Part shown: positions 39,708 to 48,592 of the stretch, in pieces
How positions within the stretch are numbered: position 1 is the stretch's first letter
Layout: the number at the start of each line of letters is the position of its first letter
Source of the DNA: Thermodesulfobacteriota bacterium
Lineage (GTDB): Bacteria; Desulfobacterota; QYQD01
Assembly (NCBI GenBank): GCA_031082315.1
Contig: JAVHLC010000001.1
Location: 1 to 64,000 of the forward strand
Direction of reading: 5' to 3'
Length of the DNA: 64,000 nucleotides
Notes under the pieces: generated by a model
The model's database searches: none
What the model was told of the DNA's origin: nothing
What the model saw: the letters and a program-made list of their open reading frames with translations, nothing else
Program-made: the position numbers and the translations under genes

Positions 39708-40184
39708 GTGCCCAAGAGGAAGTACAGAATGAACCTGCCGGGGAATCACCGTGGATTTACTCTGACGGAATTGATGATGGTGGTGGCTTTGATGGCCATC
39801 ATGGCAGCCATAGCCGTCCCCAACATTATCGCACAGATGCCGAAATATCGGTTGAACGGAGCGGCCAGACAGGTCCTGGGAGATTTGGTAGCCGCAAGGA
39901 TGCAGGCCGTCAGTCAAAATAATGAACTCAAGGTGTTTTTTTTAGATAACCATCGCTACATGATATTAGACGATGATGATAATAATGGCACGGCTGATAC
40001 CGGTGAGGCAACACAGACAAAAGACATTCAGACGGATTATCACGATGTCACCTTTAACTCAAACAATGACCCGATATTCCAACCAAACGGCACAGCCAGC
40101 AATCTAGCTACTATAACTCTGAGCAATACCAGTGGGTCGTATAGTATTACCATTAGCAGCGCCGGACGGGTGAGAATAAATTGA
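39708..40184 (+). CDS. fimT: Minor pilin FimT/GspH-like
   Basis: 158 residues. A GTG start at 39708 with AGGAGG six bases upstream is preferred over the longer open frame from 39678. Prepilin leader ending NHRG, then FTLTELMMVVALMAIMAAIA; Glu+5 is present. The globular part has RQVLGDLVAARMQAVSQNNE, typical of GspH/FimT, and ends in SITISSAGRVRIN. First gene of fimT-pilV-pilW-pilX-pilX; part of the priming complex of the pilus tip. Confidence 0.88.
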   Translation: MPKRKYRMNLPGNHRGFTLTELMMVVALMAIMAAIAVPNIIAQMPKYRLNGAARQVLGDLVAARMQAVSQNNELKVFFLDNHRYMILDDDDNNGTADTGEATQTKDIQTDYHDVTFNSNNDPIFQPNGTASNLATITLSNTSGSYSITISSAGRVRIN

Positions 40185-40192
40185 GGGAAGAA

Positions 40193-40579
40193 ATGGATAT
40201 TCCTATGGTGTGCAACCTACAGAATAAAAAAGGTTTTACATTGATCGAGGTCCTCGTTGCCATGCTGGTACTGGCCATAGGATTGTTGGGCTTAGCAACT
40301 TTGGCCTCAACAGTGATAAACGGTAATGCTTTCAGCAACGAAATGACCACGGCTACGACCCTGGCCCAGGAAAAACTGGAAGATATTCAAGGGCAGGGTT
40401 ATGCCAGTGTATTTTCAACTAGCGAGAACTACGGCAGTATCACAGGTTACAGTGCCTACAAGAGAGTTGCAAGTGTAGCTACGGACTCCCCTGCTACAGG
40501 GATGAAAACGGTGACCGTTACGGTTTCCTGGGACGCAGATGCCCATTCGGTCGATCTGAAAACTATCCTGGCGGAATAA
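40193..40579 (+). CDS. pilV: Minor pilin PilV
   Basis: 128 residues. ATG at 40193 behind GAGGGAAG. Leader ending NKKG, then FTLIEVLVAMLVLAIGLLG, the PilV-type N-terminus, followed by TTATTLAQEKLEDIQGQGY as in PilV proteins. A short C-terminal domain ends VDLKTILAE. 8 bases after fimT and 128 before the preferred pilW start. Confidence 0.88.
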   Translation: MDIPMVCNLQNKKGFTLIEVLVAMLVLAIGLLGLATLASTVINGNAFSNEMTTATTLAQEKLEDIQGQGYASVFSTSENYGSITGYSAYKRVASVATDSPATGMKTVTVTVSWDADAHSVDLKTILAE

Positions 40580-40623
40580 AAATGAAACATTCAGGTCTCA
40601 AAGAGATACAAGAAACAATGAAA

Positions 40624-40705
40624 ACAATCCCCCCTCACCCCCCTTTACTAAAGGGGGGAATCCGTGAAGTTCCCCTTTGGAAAAGGGGGATACAGGGGGA
40701 TTTTC
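40624..40705. repeat. G/C-rich hairpin repeats in the 5' part of pilW
   Basis: CCCCCCTCACCCCCC/AAAGGGGGG and CCCCTTTGG/AAAAGGGGG pairs. The frame from 40582 stays open through it. AGGGGGA at its right end is a good ribosome-binding site for the ATG at 40708. Confidence 0.75.
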
Positions 40706-40707
40706 AG

Positions 40708-41319
40708 ATGAAAAGGGATCAGAATAAAACGCCCGGTTTCTCCCTGGTGGAGCTCCTTATTGCCATCGCCATCAGCGGGATGGTTCTGGCTGCCGTGTCC
40801 AGTCTATTTATCATGCAAAATAAATCCTACAGCGTCCAGGAACAGGTTGCTGAGATGCAGCAAAACGCACGGGCGGCTATGGATATCATGACCCGTGAGA
40901 TAAGAACGGCAGGATGTGACCCGAGTGGCTCTGCCAATGCGGGCATTGTAAGCGCCGCCTCTGGTTCTATCAATTTTACCCAAGATATTACTGATGATGC
41001 AGGCACAGGTGATCCCGATGGGGACACGGCCGATGCCAACGAAAATATCACCTACTCACTTTATACTTCCAGCGGCATACAAAAAATCGGACGTGATACC
41101 GGCGGCGGCAACCAACCCGTTGCGGAGAATATTCAAGCGCTCACCTTTGCCTATTATGATAGCGCTGGCAATACTACTGCCGTACTGGCCGATATCCGCC
41201 AGATAGAGCTCACTATAACCGCCAGGACTGCCAATCCAGACCCTGATTATACTACCAATGGCGGGTACAGGACCTGTACTTTGACTTCTCTGATAACTCC
41301 AAGAAACCTGGCCTATTAA
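40708..41319 (+). CDS. pilW: Minor pilin PilW
   Basis: 203 residues from the ATG at 40708: MKRDQNKTPG, then FSLVELLIAIAISGMVLAAV, Glu+5 present, followed by MQQNARAAMDIMTREIRTAGCDP, the PilW signature. The C-terminal part ends TLTSLITPRNLAY. The frame is open from an ATG at 40582 through a repeat, which would give an exceptionally long 50-residue leader; that start (GGCGGA upstream) may be the ancestral one, displaced by the insertion. Confidence 0.85.
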   Translation: MKRDQNKTPGFSLVELLIAIAISGMVLAAVSSLFIMQNKSYSVQEQVAEMQQNARAAMDIMTREIRTAGCDPSGSANAGIVSAASGSINFTQDITDDAGTGDPDGDTADANENITYSLYTSSGIQKIGRDTGGGNQPVAENIQALTFAYYDSAGNTTAVLADIRQIELTITARTANPDPDYTTNGGYRTCTLTSLITPRNLAY

Positions 41320-41336
41320 TTAAGGGGGTGGGAGAT

Positions 41337-42587
41337 ATGGTCCAAAGACTAAAGTCCAAGAAATTCCGGCACAGTGGGATGTTATATAAAAATGAAAAAG
41401 GAATTGCCCTGATTACAGCGCTCCTTTTTTTAATGGTTCTCACTATCCTGGCAACCACCGCTATCGTGATAAGTAGTACAGATATCAAGATCGGCGGTAA
41501 TTATAAGTTAACTAAACAGGCACTTTATGATGCCGAGGCTGGTATCCAATACGCAATCAAAAATATCGAAAACGGCCTCGCCGCAGAAACTCTTTCTCTT
41601 ACCGGAAGTTCAATAGCCGTGAACTATACGGCGCCATCCGGCTTCTCTTTTGATCCGATCACCAATCTCACACAGGTAGGAAGCAATAATAACTATAGCT
41701 TTCGGGCTACCGGACACTCTGCAAGTAGCGCCAAGGCTACTATTGAAGTGGTCATAAAACAGGATCCAGTCTTTAATTATGGCGTTTTTGGGGACGACTT
41801 AGTCGATCTGAAGGCATCTGGTTGCGTTTATAGTTATAACTCGCATACAACTCCCAACCCACAGCCATCTGACTCCACCGGTGAGGGGGATGTCGGCTCT
41901 AATGTTGCAGTCCAGACGTACATGAGTACTTATGTTGATGGTGATGTGGCGCTGGGAAATGACGAAATTGGCAACGAAGGGGTTTATATCCCGAATGGCG
42001 TTCCCATAATCACCGGCACTGCCGGCGTGGATGTTGATCGGGTGGACCCGGATCCATTGGGCGCCGTCAGTGGCGACCTGGCATCAACATTTTCAACCGT
42101 CAGCAGCGGCAGCAATGATAATGCCTGGGGTGGAATAACCGGTGATACCATCAATCTGGGCACCGGCAATACTATGATATTGTATGGGAAGGCAGGAGGC
42201 GCAAATTACTACGTAACTGATATCAACCTTAACAATGGAGCAACGCTGAACATCGATGCGACAGCCGGACCGGTCAATATCTATTTAGCCGGAGGGTTAG
42301 ATGCCAAAAACGGATCGGCTATCAACATCACCGGAGCGCCACCTGACTTCACCATTTACTCCAATTCGACGGATAGTATTGTATTTAGGCATGGAGGTAC
42401 CTTCAAAGGTACGGTTTATGCTCCATATGCCCCGGTTGAGATGAAAAACAGTTCGGATGTATACGGCCTTATCTGGGCCAATACTTCAGACATAAAAAAC
42501 ACGGGAGAATTCTACTTCGACACAGCATTAAAAGATAAGTACCTCTCCGATAATGTCTCCATATTATCCTGGAGAGAAGTTAGGTAA
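41337..42587 (+). CDS. pilX: Minor pilin PilX with large C-terminal domain (copy 1)
   Basis: 416 residues from the ATG at 41337 (AAGGGGG 8 bases upstream). Prepilin-like N-terminus NEKG then IALITALLFLMVLTILATTA, lacking Glu+5 as usual in PilX; then IGGNYKLTKQALYDAEAGIQ. The middle holds acidic, D/G-rich sequence. The C-terminal part (about 255-415) is beta-rich with repeats of polar strands (GATLNIDATAGPVNIYL, FTIYSNSTDSIVFRHGG, FKGTVYAPYAPVEMKNSS), resembling bactofilin-like or DUF7305-type domains. Nearly duplicated by the next gene. Confidence 0.85.
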   Translation: MVQRLKSKKFRHSGMLYKNEKGIALITALLFLMVLTILATTAIVISSTDIKIGGNYKLTKQALYDAEAGIQYAIKNIENGLAAETLSLTGSSIAVNYTAPSGFSFDPITNLTQVGSNNNYSFRATGHSASSAKATIEVVIKQDPVFNYGVFGDDLVDLKASGCVYSYNSHTTPNPQPSDSTGEGDVGSNVAVQTYMSTYVDGDVALGNDEIGNEGVYIPNGVPIITGTAGVDVDRVDPDPLGAVSGDLASTFSTVSSGSNDNAWGGITGDTINLGTGNTMILYGKAGGANYYVTDINLNNGATLNIDATAGPVNIYLAGGLDAKNGSAINITGAPPDFTIYSNSTDSIVFRHGGTFKGTVYAPYAPVEMKNSSDVYGLIWANTSDIKNTGEFYFDTALKDKYLSDNVSILSWREVR

Positions 42588-42613
42588 AAAACCTTTCCGG
42601 CGAGGGGATAAAA

Positions 42614-43882
42614 ATGCAAATAGCTATAATACAAAAACCTCACACAGTAAAACTACTCGGAGCCTTTTGTAGAGATGAAAGAGGAATCGTACTAATTACA
42701 GCGCTCCTTTTCTTGATGGTTCTCACTGTCCTGGGAACTACGGCTATCGTGATAAGTAGCACAGATATCAAGATCGGCGGGAATTATAAGTTGAGTAAAC
42801 AGGCGTTTTATGATGCCGAGGCTGGTATCCAATACGCAATCAAGAACATCGAAAACGGCCTCGCCGCAGAAACTCTTTCTCTTACCGGAAGTTCAATAGC
42901 CGTGAACTATACGGCGCCATCCGGCTTCTCGTTCGATCCGATCACCACCCTCACACAGGTGGGAAGCACCAGTAACTACAGCTTTCAGGCTACGGGCCAC
43001 GCCGCAAATAATACGAGCAGCGCCATCGAGGTAGTCATAAAGCGTGATACCTTACTCAACTATGGCATATTTGGGGATGACGAAATAGACATGAAAAACT
43101 CAGGAGCAGCGTACAGCTACGACTCCCGCGTGACTCCGAATCCGACGCCGGCCGACTCCACCGGTGAGGCGGACATCGGCTCTAATGAGCATGTAATAAC
43201 TCACAATGGTACAATTGTCGATGGGGATATAGCTCTGGGAGAAGACGAATCTGGAAACGATGCGGTTTATGAAGAGCATGGCGGCAGTCCCGGCCCCACA
43301 GTCACCGGCGTGGAAGGAGTAGATGTGGACCGGGTCAATCCTGACCCACTAGGCGCTATAGGCGGCGACCTGGCCACCACGTTTTCGACTGTCAGCAGCG
43401 GCAGCAATGATAATGTCTGGGGTGGAATAACCGGTAATACCATCAATCTGGGCAACGGCGACACCATGATATTGTATGGGAAGGCAGGGGGTGCTGATTA
43501 CTATGTAACCGATATCACTCTTCACAATGGCGCCACACTGAATATCGATGCGACAGCCGGACCGGTCAACATCTATTTAACCGGAGGTCTGGATGCCAAA
43601 AACGGATCGGCTGTCAATATCACCGGAATGCCGCCGGACTTCACCATCTACTCTAATTCAACGGATAAGATAGACTTTAAACACGGCAGTGCTTTCAAGG
43701 GCACAGTCTATGCCCCCTATGCCCCGGTTGACATGAAAAATAGTTCGGCAGTATATGGTTTAATCTGGGCCAACACCGTGGACATAAAAAATTCCGGTCA
43801 ATTTTTCTTTGATACAGCGCTGAAAGATAAGTTCGCCTCCGATGACATCTCTATAGTCTCGTGGAGAGAAGTCCGGGAATAA
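42614..43882 (+). CDS. pilX: Minor pilin PilX with large C-terminal domain (copy 2)
   Basis: 422 residues. ATG behind GGCGAGGGGATAAAA. N-terminus RDERG then IVLITALLFLMVLTVLGTTA. Residues about 62-107 are identical to copy 1 and the DNA there is nearly identical too, as is much of the C-terminal domain, while about 150-250 has diverged (for example GSNEHVITHNGTIVDGDIAL and EEHGGSPGPTVTGVEGVDVD). A recent tandem duplication or gene conversion. Last gene of the operon, followed by a strong terminator. No PilY1 tip protein follows. Confidence 0.85.
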   Translation: MQIAIIQKPHTVKLLGAFCRDERGIVLITALLFLMVLTVLGTTAIVISSTDIKIGGNYKLSKQAFYDAEAGIQYAIKNIENGLAAETLSLTGSSIAVNYTAPSGFSFDPITTLTQVGSTSNYSFQATGHAANNTSSAIEVVIKRDTLLNYGIFGDDEIDMKNSGAAYSYDSRVTPNPTPADSTGEADIGSNEHVITHNGTIVDGDIALGEDESGNDAVYEEHGGSPGPTVTGVEGVDVDRVNPDPLGAIGGDLATTFSTVSSGSNDNVWGGITGNTINLGNGDTMILYGKAGGADYYVTDITLHNGATLNIDATAGPVNIYLTGGLDAKNGSAVNITGMPPDFTIYSNSTDKIDFKHGSAFKGTVYAPYAPVDMKNSSAVYGLIWANTVDIKNSGQFFFDTALKDKFASDDISIVSWREVRE

Positions 43883-43889
43883 AAACCTG

Positions 43890-43925
43890 GAAGCCCTGCC
43901 AAGTACTTGGCAGGGCTTCTTTTTC
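43890..43925 (+). terminator. Terminator of the minor-pilin operon
   Basis: A perfect 30-nt palindrome: stem GAAGCCCTGCCAA/TTGGCAGGGCTTC, loop GTAC, then TTTTT. Confidence 0.95.
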
Positions 43926-43998
43926 TCCTTCGGCGAATCTACGACATCAATTTTCTTCTCCTTGCCAATTGACTTAATTCCTAGTATCATTCCAGATC

Positions 43999-45357
43999 AT
44001 GTTCCGGGAAAAAATTCTTACTATTCTCTGGCCTGTAATCTTTCTTGCATTTTGCCTACCATTGACTGTGTATGCCGAGGACGGCTCCCCCTTCAAAGAA
44101 GGAGACGTCTTAACCTTAACGCAATGTATTGAAATCGCCCTAAAAAACCAGCCCACCCTAAAAGCGGCGCGTAGTTCGGTTGAGGTCGGCCAGGCCCGGG
44201 TAACCCAATCCAAGGCCGATTATCTGCCGCAGATAAGCCTGAACTCCGCCTATGACCGTGTACATACGGAATTTTCCGGCCGCTTTATGTCGGCAGGCGG
44301 AACCACCAGTAATTATTCGTCGGGAGTTAACCTTACTCAACTATTTTATGATTTTGGCCGAACGGGTGGAAAGATAGAGGCCAGCCGTCAGAATCTGACT
44401 ATGAGCGAATATGAGGCGCTGGATGTTATACAAGCGGTTATTCTCAACGTTGAACAGGCTTACTATAACCTGCTTAAGTCACGAAAGTTGCTGTCCGTAG
44501 CTGAAGAAACGACACGCCAGCGGGAAGAACACCTCAAACAGGCCCAGGCCTTCTACCGGGTGGGCACCAGGGCAAAAATCGACGTCACGAAGGCTGAGGT
44601 GGACCTGGCCAATAGCCATCTGGACAAAATCAAGGCTGAGAACGCCCTTAAGGTCGCCAAAGCCTCTCTGAATAATGCTATGGGGGTCAGAACTTCTATA
44701 GCTTATACAGTGGAAGATAACCTGCAATTTGTCCCTTTCCGTGAAGAGCTTACTGCCGTCACCGGGGAGGCCCTTAAAAGCCGCCCGGACACCCTGGCCC
44801 TGGATGCCCAATACAATTCCCAGAAGGCAACCTTAGAATCTGCCCTGGGAGAATATTATCCGAGCCTTAGCGGTAACGCCGCCTACAACCTCGAAGGGGA
44901 TGAATACCCTAAGGACAAAAACTGGAACCTGGGGGCTACTATAACCTTTCCTATTTTTTCCGGTTTTGCTACAAAAGGCAAGGTGGCCGAAGCGCGTGCC
45001 CAACTCCAAAAGTTACAGGCAGAAAAAGAAGTCCTTGAACAAAATGTATGTCTGGAAGTTGAACAGGCCTTTTGGGCCACAAAAGAGGCTGAAGAATTGA
45101 TACAGACTACGGAAAAAAATGTGATTCAGGCCCGGGAAAATCTGGATCTGGCTGAAGGCCGCTATAAAGCAGGGCTTGGATCAGCCATTGAGTTTATGGA
45201 CGCCCAGATACTATATACAAAAGCAAATGTCGATCATATCCAGGCGCTTTATGACCACAAGGTAGCCGTGGCAACGCTCTTAAGGGCGGTGGGGAGATTA
45301 ACTTTCAGCGCTCAGCAGTCAGCGATCAGCGTTCAGCAGACGGGAGACAGAAAATAG
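43999..45357 (+). CDS. tolC: TolC-family outer-membrane efflux protein
   Basis: The outer-membrane channel of a tripartite efflux or type I system. 452 residues: signal peptide (about 1-26, ending VYA), two OEP repeats of about 200 residues, long helices (LKQAQAFYRVGTRAKIDVTKAE; LDLAEGRYKAGLGSAIEFMDAQ) and beta strands (YLPQISLNSAYDR; YYPSLSGNAAYNL). The GxxxxIDVxxA and GxxxxIEFxDAQ helix motifs are typical. The tail FSAQQSAISVQQTGDRK is encoded by a 7-nt repeat. With macA and macB it forms one pump. Confidence 0.92.
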   Translation: MFREKILTILWPVIFLAFCLPLTVYAEDGSPFKEGDVLTLTQCIEIALKNQPTLKAARSSVEVGQARVTQSKADYLPQISLNSAYDRVHTEFSGRFMSAGGTTSNYSSGVNLTQLFYDFGRTGGKIEASRQNLTMSEYEALDVIQAVILNVEQAYYNLLKSRKLLSVAEETTRQREEHLKQAQAFYRVGTRAKIDVTKAEVDLANSHLDKIKAENALKVAKASLNNAMGVRTSIAYTVEDNLQFVPFREELTAVTGEALKSRPDTLALDAQYNSQKATLESALGEYYPSLSGNAAYNLEGDEYPKDKNWNLGATITFPIFSGFATKGKVAEARAQLQKLQAEKEVLEQNVCLEVEQAFWATKEAEELIQTTEKNVIQARENLDLAEGRYKAGLGSAIEFMDAQILYTKANVDHIQALYDHKVAVATLLRAVGRLTFSAQQSAISVQQTGDRK

Positions 45358-45448
45358 AGTTCAGAGACAGAAGCATGGCACAGAGAAAAGTGGATTAAAG
45401 AGACAAAAAATTATTCTCCGCGTTCTTTGCGTCTTTGCGGTGAAGGTG
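45301..45448. repeat. 7-nt-period array in the tolC end, then a 9-nt-period element
   Basis: Five TCAGCNN heptamers in register (45305-45339), then GACAGAA-type units, then 45375-45448 with right-arm units CGTTCTTTG and CGTCTTTG ending GCGGTGAAGG. Confidence 0.75.
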
Positions 45449-45454
45449 TTTCAG

Positions 45455-46636
45455 ATGAAAAAAAAGCAATTTTATATAGCCCTACTGATCTTTCTTATAG
45501 CCATCGGGGTCGTTTTCTATGCCTTGAAGGGCGAAAAAGATACGGTTGGATACAAAACAGTAAAAGTAGAACGGGGAACTATTGCATCTACCGTCCTGGC
45601 CAGCGGAACAGTGAATCCGGTTGTTCTGGTGTCGGTTGGAAGCCAGGTCTCCGGCACTATCGAAAAAATCTACGTTGACTTCAACTCTCGAGTAGAAAAA
45701 GGCCAAATTATTGCCCAGATCGATCCCGCCGTTTTTCAAGCCGAGGTGGAGAAGGCCCGGGCAAACCATAAGAGCGCCCTCGCCAATCTGGAGCAGAAAC
45801 AGGCACAGGTTACCGATGCCAAGAGAACATTCGAGCGTTATCGCGAATTAATAAAAAATGACCTGATTGCCCAGAGCGATGTGGATACGGCTGAAACCAC
45901 TTACCAATCGGCCTCGGCCTTCTTTCGCGCCGCTGAAGCTGCTGTTTCGCAGGCCAAGGCCGCCCTTAACCTGGCGGAATCAAATTTGCGGTACACGACA
46001 ATACGCTCCCCTGTAAACGGCATCGTGGTGTCACGAAATGTGGATGCGGGACAGACGGTCGCTGCCAGTTTTCAAGCGCCGGTACTCTTTACCATTGCCA
46101 AGGATTTGACTAAGATGCAGGTGGATACAAGCGTCGATGAAGCCGATATCGGCGTCACGAAGCCTGGGCAGAGAGCGGCGTTCACCGTTGACGCTTATCC
46201 AAGCGAGACCTTCATCGGAAAGGTGCTACAGGTACGCAATGCGGCTCAAGTGGTGCAGAACGTAGTGACCTATGATGTCATAGTCAGCGTGGACAACTCC
46301 TCTCTTAAGCTGAGACCGGGAATGACCGCCAATGTTTCCATCCTGATTGACGAGCGATCAAACGTCATCAAAATCCCCACTGCGGCGCTGCGGTTCACGC
46401 CACCGGAAGGAGAACGCAAGAAGGGCGCGCAGGAAACTCCCAAAGGCCCTCTCGTATGGAAATTACATCCCGATAACCGTCTTGAGCTCGTAGCCGTCAA
46501 ACTTGGGATCGCAAACAGTCAACACGCAGAACTCCTCAAGGGCAACATCGCGGAAGGTGACCTCCTGGCAACAGAAACGCTTTCTACGGGGAAAAAGTCT
46601 GAAGCAAACAAGTCGCCGCAGTTCAGGCCCTTCTAA
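45455..46636 (+). CDS. macA: MacA-type periplasmic adaptor protein
   Basis: Bridges the inner-membrane MacB and outer-membrane TolC. 393 residues: one N-terminal transmembrane helix (FYIALLIFLIAIGVVFYAL), a barrel-sandwich half ERGTIASTVLASGTVNPVVLVSVGSQVSGTI, a coiled-coil hairpin (about 90-165), the second half YTTIRSPVNGIVVSRNVDAGQTV, and the beta-barrel with VDEADIGVTKPGQRAAFTVDAYP. The ATG at 45455 uses AAGGTG, which belongs to a dispersed 9-nt repeat; an in-frame GTG at 45440 lies within it. Confidence 0.92.
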   Translation: MKKKQFYIALLIFLIAIGVVFYALKGEKDTVGYKTVKVERGTIASTVLASGTVNPVVLVSVGSQVSGTIEKIYVDFNSRVEKGQIIAQIDPAVFQAEVEKARANHKSALANLEQKQAQVTDAKRTFERYRELIKNDLIAQSDVDTAETTYQSASAFFRAAEAAVSQAKAALNLAESNLRYTTIRSPVNGIVVSRNVDAGQTVAASFQAPVLFTIAKDLTKMQVDTSVDEADIGVTKPGQRAAFTVDAYPSETFIGKVLQVRNAAQVVQNVVTYDVIVSVDNSSLKLRPGMTANVSILIDERSNVIKIPTAALRFTPPEGERKKGAQETPKGPLVWKLHPDNRLELVAVKLGIANSQHAELLKGNIAEGDLLATETLSTGKKSEANKSPQFRPF

Positions 46637-46644
46637 AAAGACGT

Positions 46645-47349
46645 ATGCCACCGCTGATCGATACCCGAAACCTGACCAAGATATATCGCCTAGGCGATAT
46701 ATCCGTTAGGGCGTTGGACAATGTCACCCTTTCCATCGGCGCTGCAGAGTTCACGGCCATCATGGGGCACTCGGGATCCGGTAAATCAACCTTCATGAAT
46801 ATACTGGGGTGCCTGGATCGGCCCACAAGCGGTCAATACCTGCTGGAAGGGGAAGACGTCAGCAACCTTTCCACGAAACAGCTGGCCACCATTCGCAATC
46901 GCCGGATAGGTTTTGTCTTCCAGGGGTTTAACCTTCTGCGTCGCACCTCTGCGCTGGAAAACGTAGAACTCCCCCTTATCTACAGCCACATTCCGGCAAA
47001 GGAACGCCGCACGAAATCCCTTGAGGCCCTGGAAATCGTAGGCCTTTCCGGGCACGAACACCACCATTCCAACCAGCTGTCCGGCGGCCAGCAGCAGCGG
47101 GTAGCAATCGCCCGAGCCCTCGTCAATAGCCCATCCATTATCCTGGCTGATGAGCCGACCGGCAACTTGGATACGAAGACCAGCCTGGAAATAATGGCCA
47201 TCTTTCAGACCCTCAACAGCGAACAGGGAATTACGGTTATTATAGTAACCCATGAGCCGGACATCGCTGCCTTTACGCGTAGGCATATAGTATTCAGAGA
47301 TGGACAAATTATAGAAGATAAAGCAAATGAACCCAGAATAGGGAACTAA
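46645..47349 (+). CDS. macB: MacB-type ABC transporter ATPase
   Basis: 234 residues, LolD/MacB subfamily: [34 protein letters not shown] (Walker A), [20 protein letters not shown] (Q loop), [19 protein letters not shown] (signature), [11 protein letters not shown] (Walker B), VIIVTHEP (switch His). In E. coli the ATPase and permease are fused; here they are two genes 15 bases apart. 8 bases after macA. Confidence 0.93.
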   Translation: MPPLIDTRNLTKIYRLGDISVRALDNVTLSIGAAEFTAIMGHSGSGKSTFMNILGCLDRPTSGQYLLEGEDVSNLSTKQLATIRNRRIGFVFQGFNLLRRTSALENVELPLIYSHIPAKERRTKSLEALEIVGLSGHEHHHSNQLSGGQQQRVAIARALVNSPSIILADEPTGNLDTKTSLEIMAIFQTLNSEQGITVIIVTHEPDIAAFTRRHIVFRDGQIIEDKANEPRIGN

Positions 47350-47364
47350 CTGTTAACACCAAAC

Positions 47365-48591
47365 ATGTTCATTTCAAACAGTCTAAGAATTGCCTTGAAC
47401 GCCCTCAAGGCTAATAAAATGCGGTCGCTGCTCACCATGCTTGGCATTATTATCGGCGTGGCGGCAGTGGTTATCATGGTGGCCATCGGTTCCGGCGCCA
47501 GCGCCCAGATTGCCCGTCAGATTGAAAGCGTAGGATCTAATTTGCTCATCGTCATCCCGGGAACGACAACCGCCGGCGGCGTACGTATGGGGGCCGGCAC
47601 GGTTTCAACCTTAACCCTGGCCGACTCAGAGGCAATCGTTCAGAACTGTCCGAGCGTAGCCCGGGTAGCGCCTGTTTGGGGTGGAGTAGCCCAGGCCGTT
47701 TACGGCAACCAGAACTGGAGTACAGGGGTCACCGGGACAACAATTTCAATGTTTGCAATCAGGGATTGGACGTTGACAGCGGGCCGCTTTTTTACGGGAC
47801 AAGAGACAAAAGCAGCGGCAAAGGTGGCTCTTCTTGGACAGACCGTGGTTAACAATCTTTTCGGTGGCGCCGATCCCATAGGCGAGATAGTGCGGATCAA
47901 AGGTATGCCTATGCAGGTCATTGGGGTACTCGCAGTCAAGGGGCAGTCCCCTCGTGGCGATGACCAGGACGATGCTATCTATGTTCCCATCACTACCGCG
48001 CAGAAAAGACTGTTCGGGACCCATATCCCGGGCACAGTACGCGTCATAATGGTACAAGCCAGGGATACGGAACTCATGGCCAAGGCCGAGGAGGAAATTA
48101 ACCCTCTTCTGGAACAGCGCCACCGGATTCAGAAAGGCGCCGACCGGGACTTCACGGTACGCAATCTCTCTGAAATCCTGGCCGCAGCCCAGGCCGCATA
48201 CAAAACTATGTCGCTCCTCTTAGGTTCTATCGCCCTGGTTTCGCTCATAGTCGGTGGGATCGGTATCATGAATATCATGCTGGTGTCAGTGACTGAACGC
48301 ACCAGGGAAATCGGTATTCGTATGGCGGTGGGGGCACAGGAAAGCGATATCTTGACCCAGTTCCTGATTGAATCCCTGGTTCTGAGTCTTGTCGGGGGTG
48401 TAATCGGTGTCATCCTCGGATTGACCGGAGCTGAGATCATGGCTGCCATGTCGGACTGGCCAGTGCTCATTTCATGGCAGGCTTTGCTCCTGGCTTTCGC
48501 GTTTTCTGCGATGGTCGGGATCTTCTTTGGGTTCTATCCGGCCCGCAAGGCCGCCCGCCTCAACCCGATCGATGCCTTGCGGTATGAATAG
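47365..48591 (+). CDS. macB: MacB-type ABC transporter permease
   Basis: 408 residues, four transmembrane helices: one near the N-terminus (SLLTMLGIIIGVAAVVIMVAIGSGA), a large periplasmic MacB_PCD domain (about 50-240), then the FtsX domain with three helices, including LGSIALVSLIVGGIGIMNIMLVSVTERTREIGIRMAVGA and a C-terminal FYPARKAARLNPIDALRYE. A mechanotransmission type exporter; substrate unknown (macrolides, toxins and lipids are known for relatives). Confidence 0.93.
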   Translation: MFISNSLRIALNALKANKMRSLLTMLGIIIGVAAVVIMVAIGSGASAQIARQIESVGSNLLIVIPGTTTAGGVRMGAGTVSTLTLADSEAIVQNCPSVARVAPVWGGVAQAVYGNQNWSTGVTGTTISMFAIRDWTLTAGRFFTGQETKAAAKVALLGQTVVNNLFGGADPIGEIVRIKGMPMQVIGVLAVKGQSPRGDDQDDAIYVPITTAQKRLFGTHIPGTVRVIMVQARDTELMAKAEEEINPLLEQRHRIQKGADRDFTVRNLSEILAAAQAAYKTMSLLLGSIALVSLIVGGIGIMNIMLVSVTERTREIGIRMAVGAQESDILTQFLIESLVLSLVGGVIGVILGLTGAEIMAAMSDWPVLISWQALLLAFAFSAMVGIFFGFYPARKAARLNPIDALRYE

Positions 48592-48592
48592 C

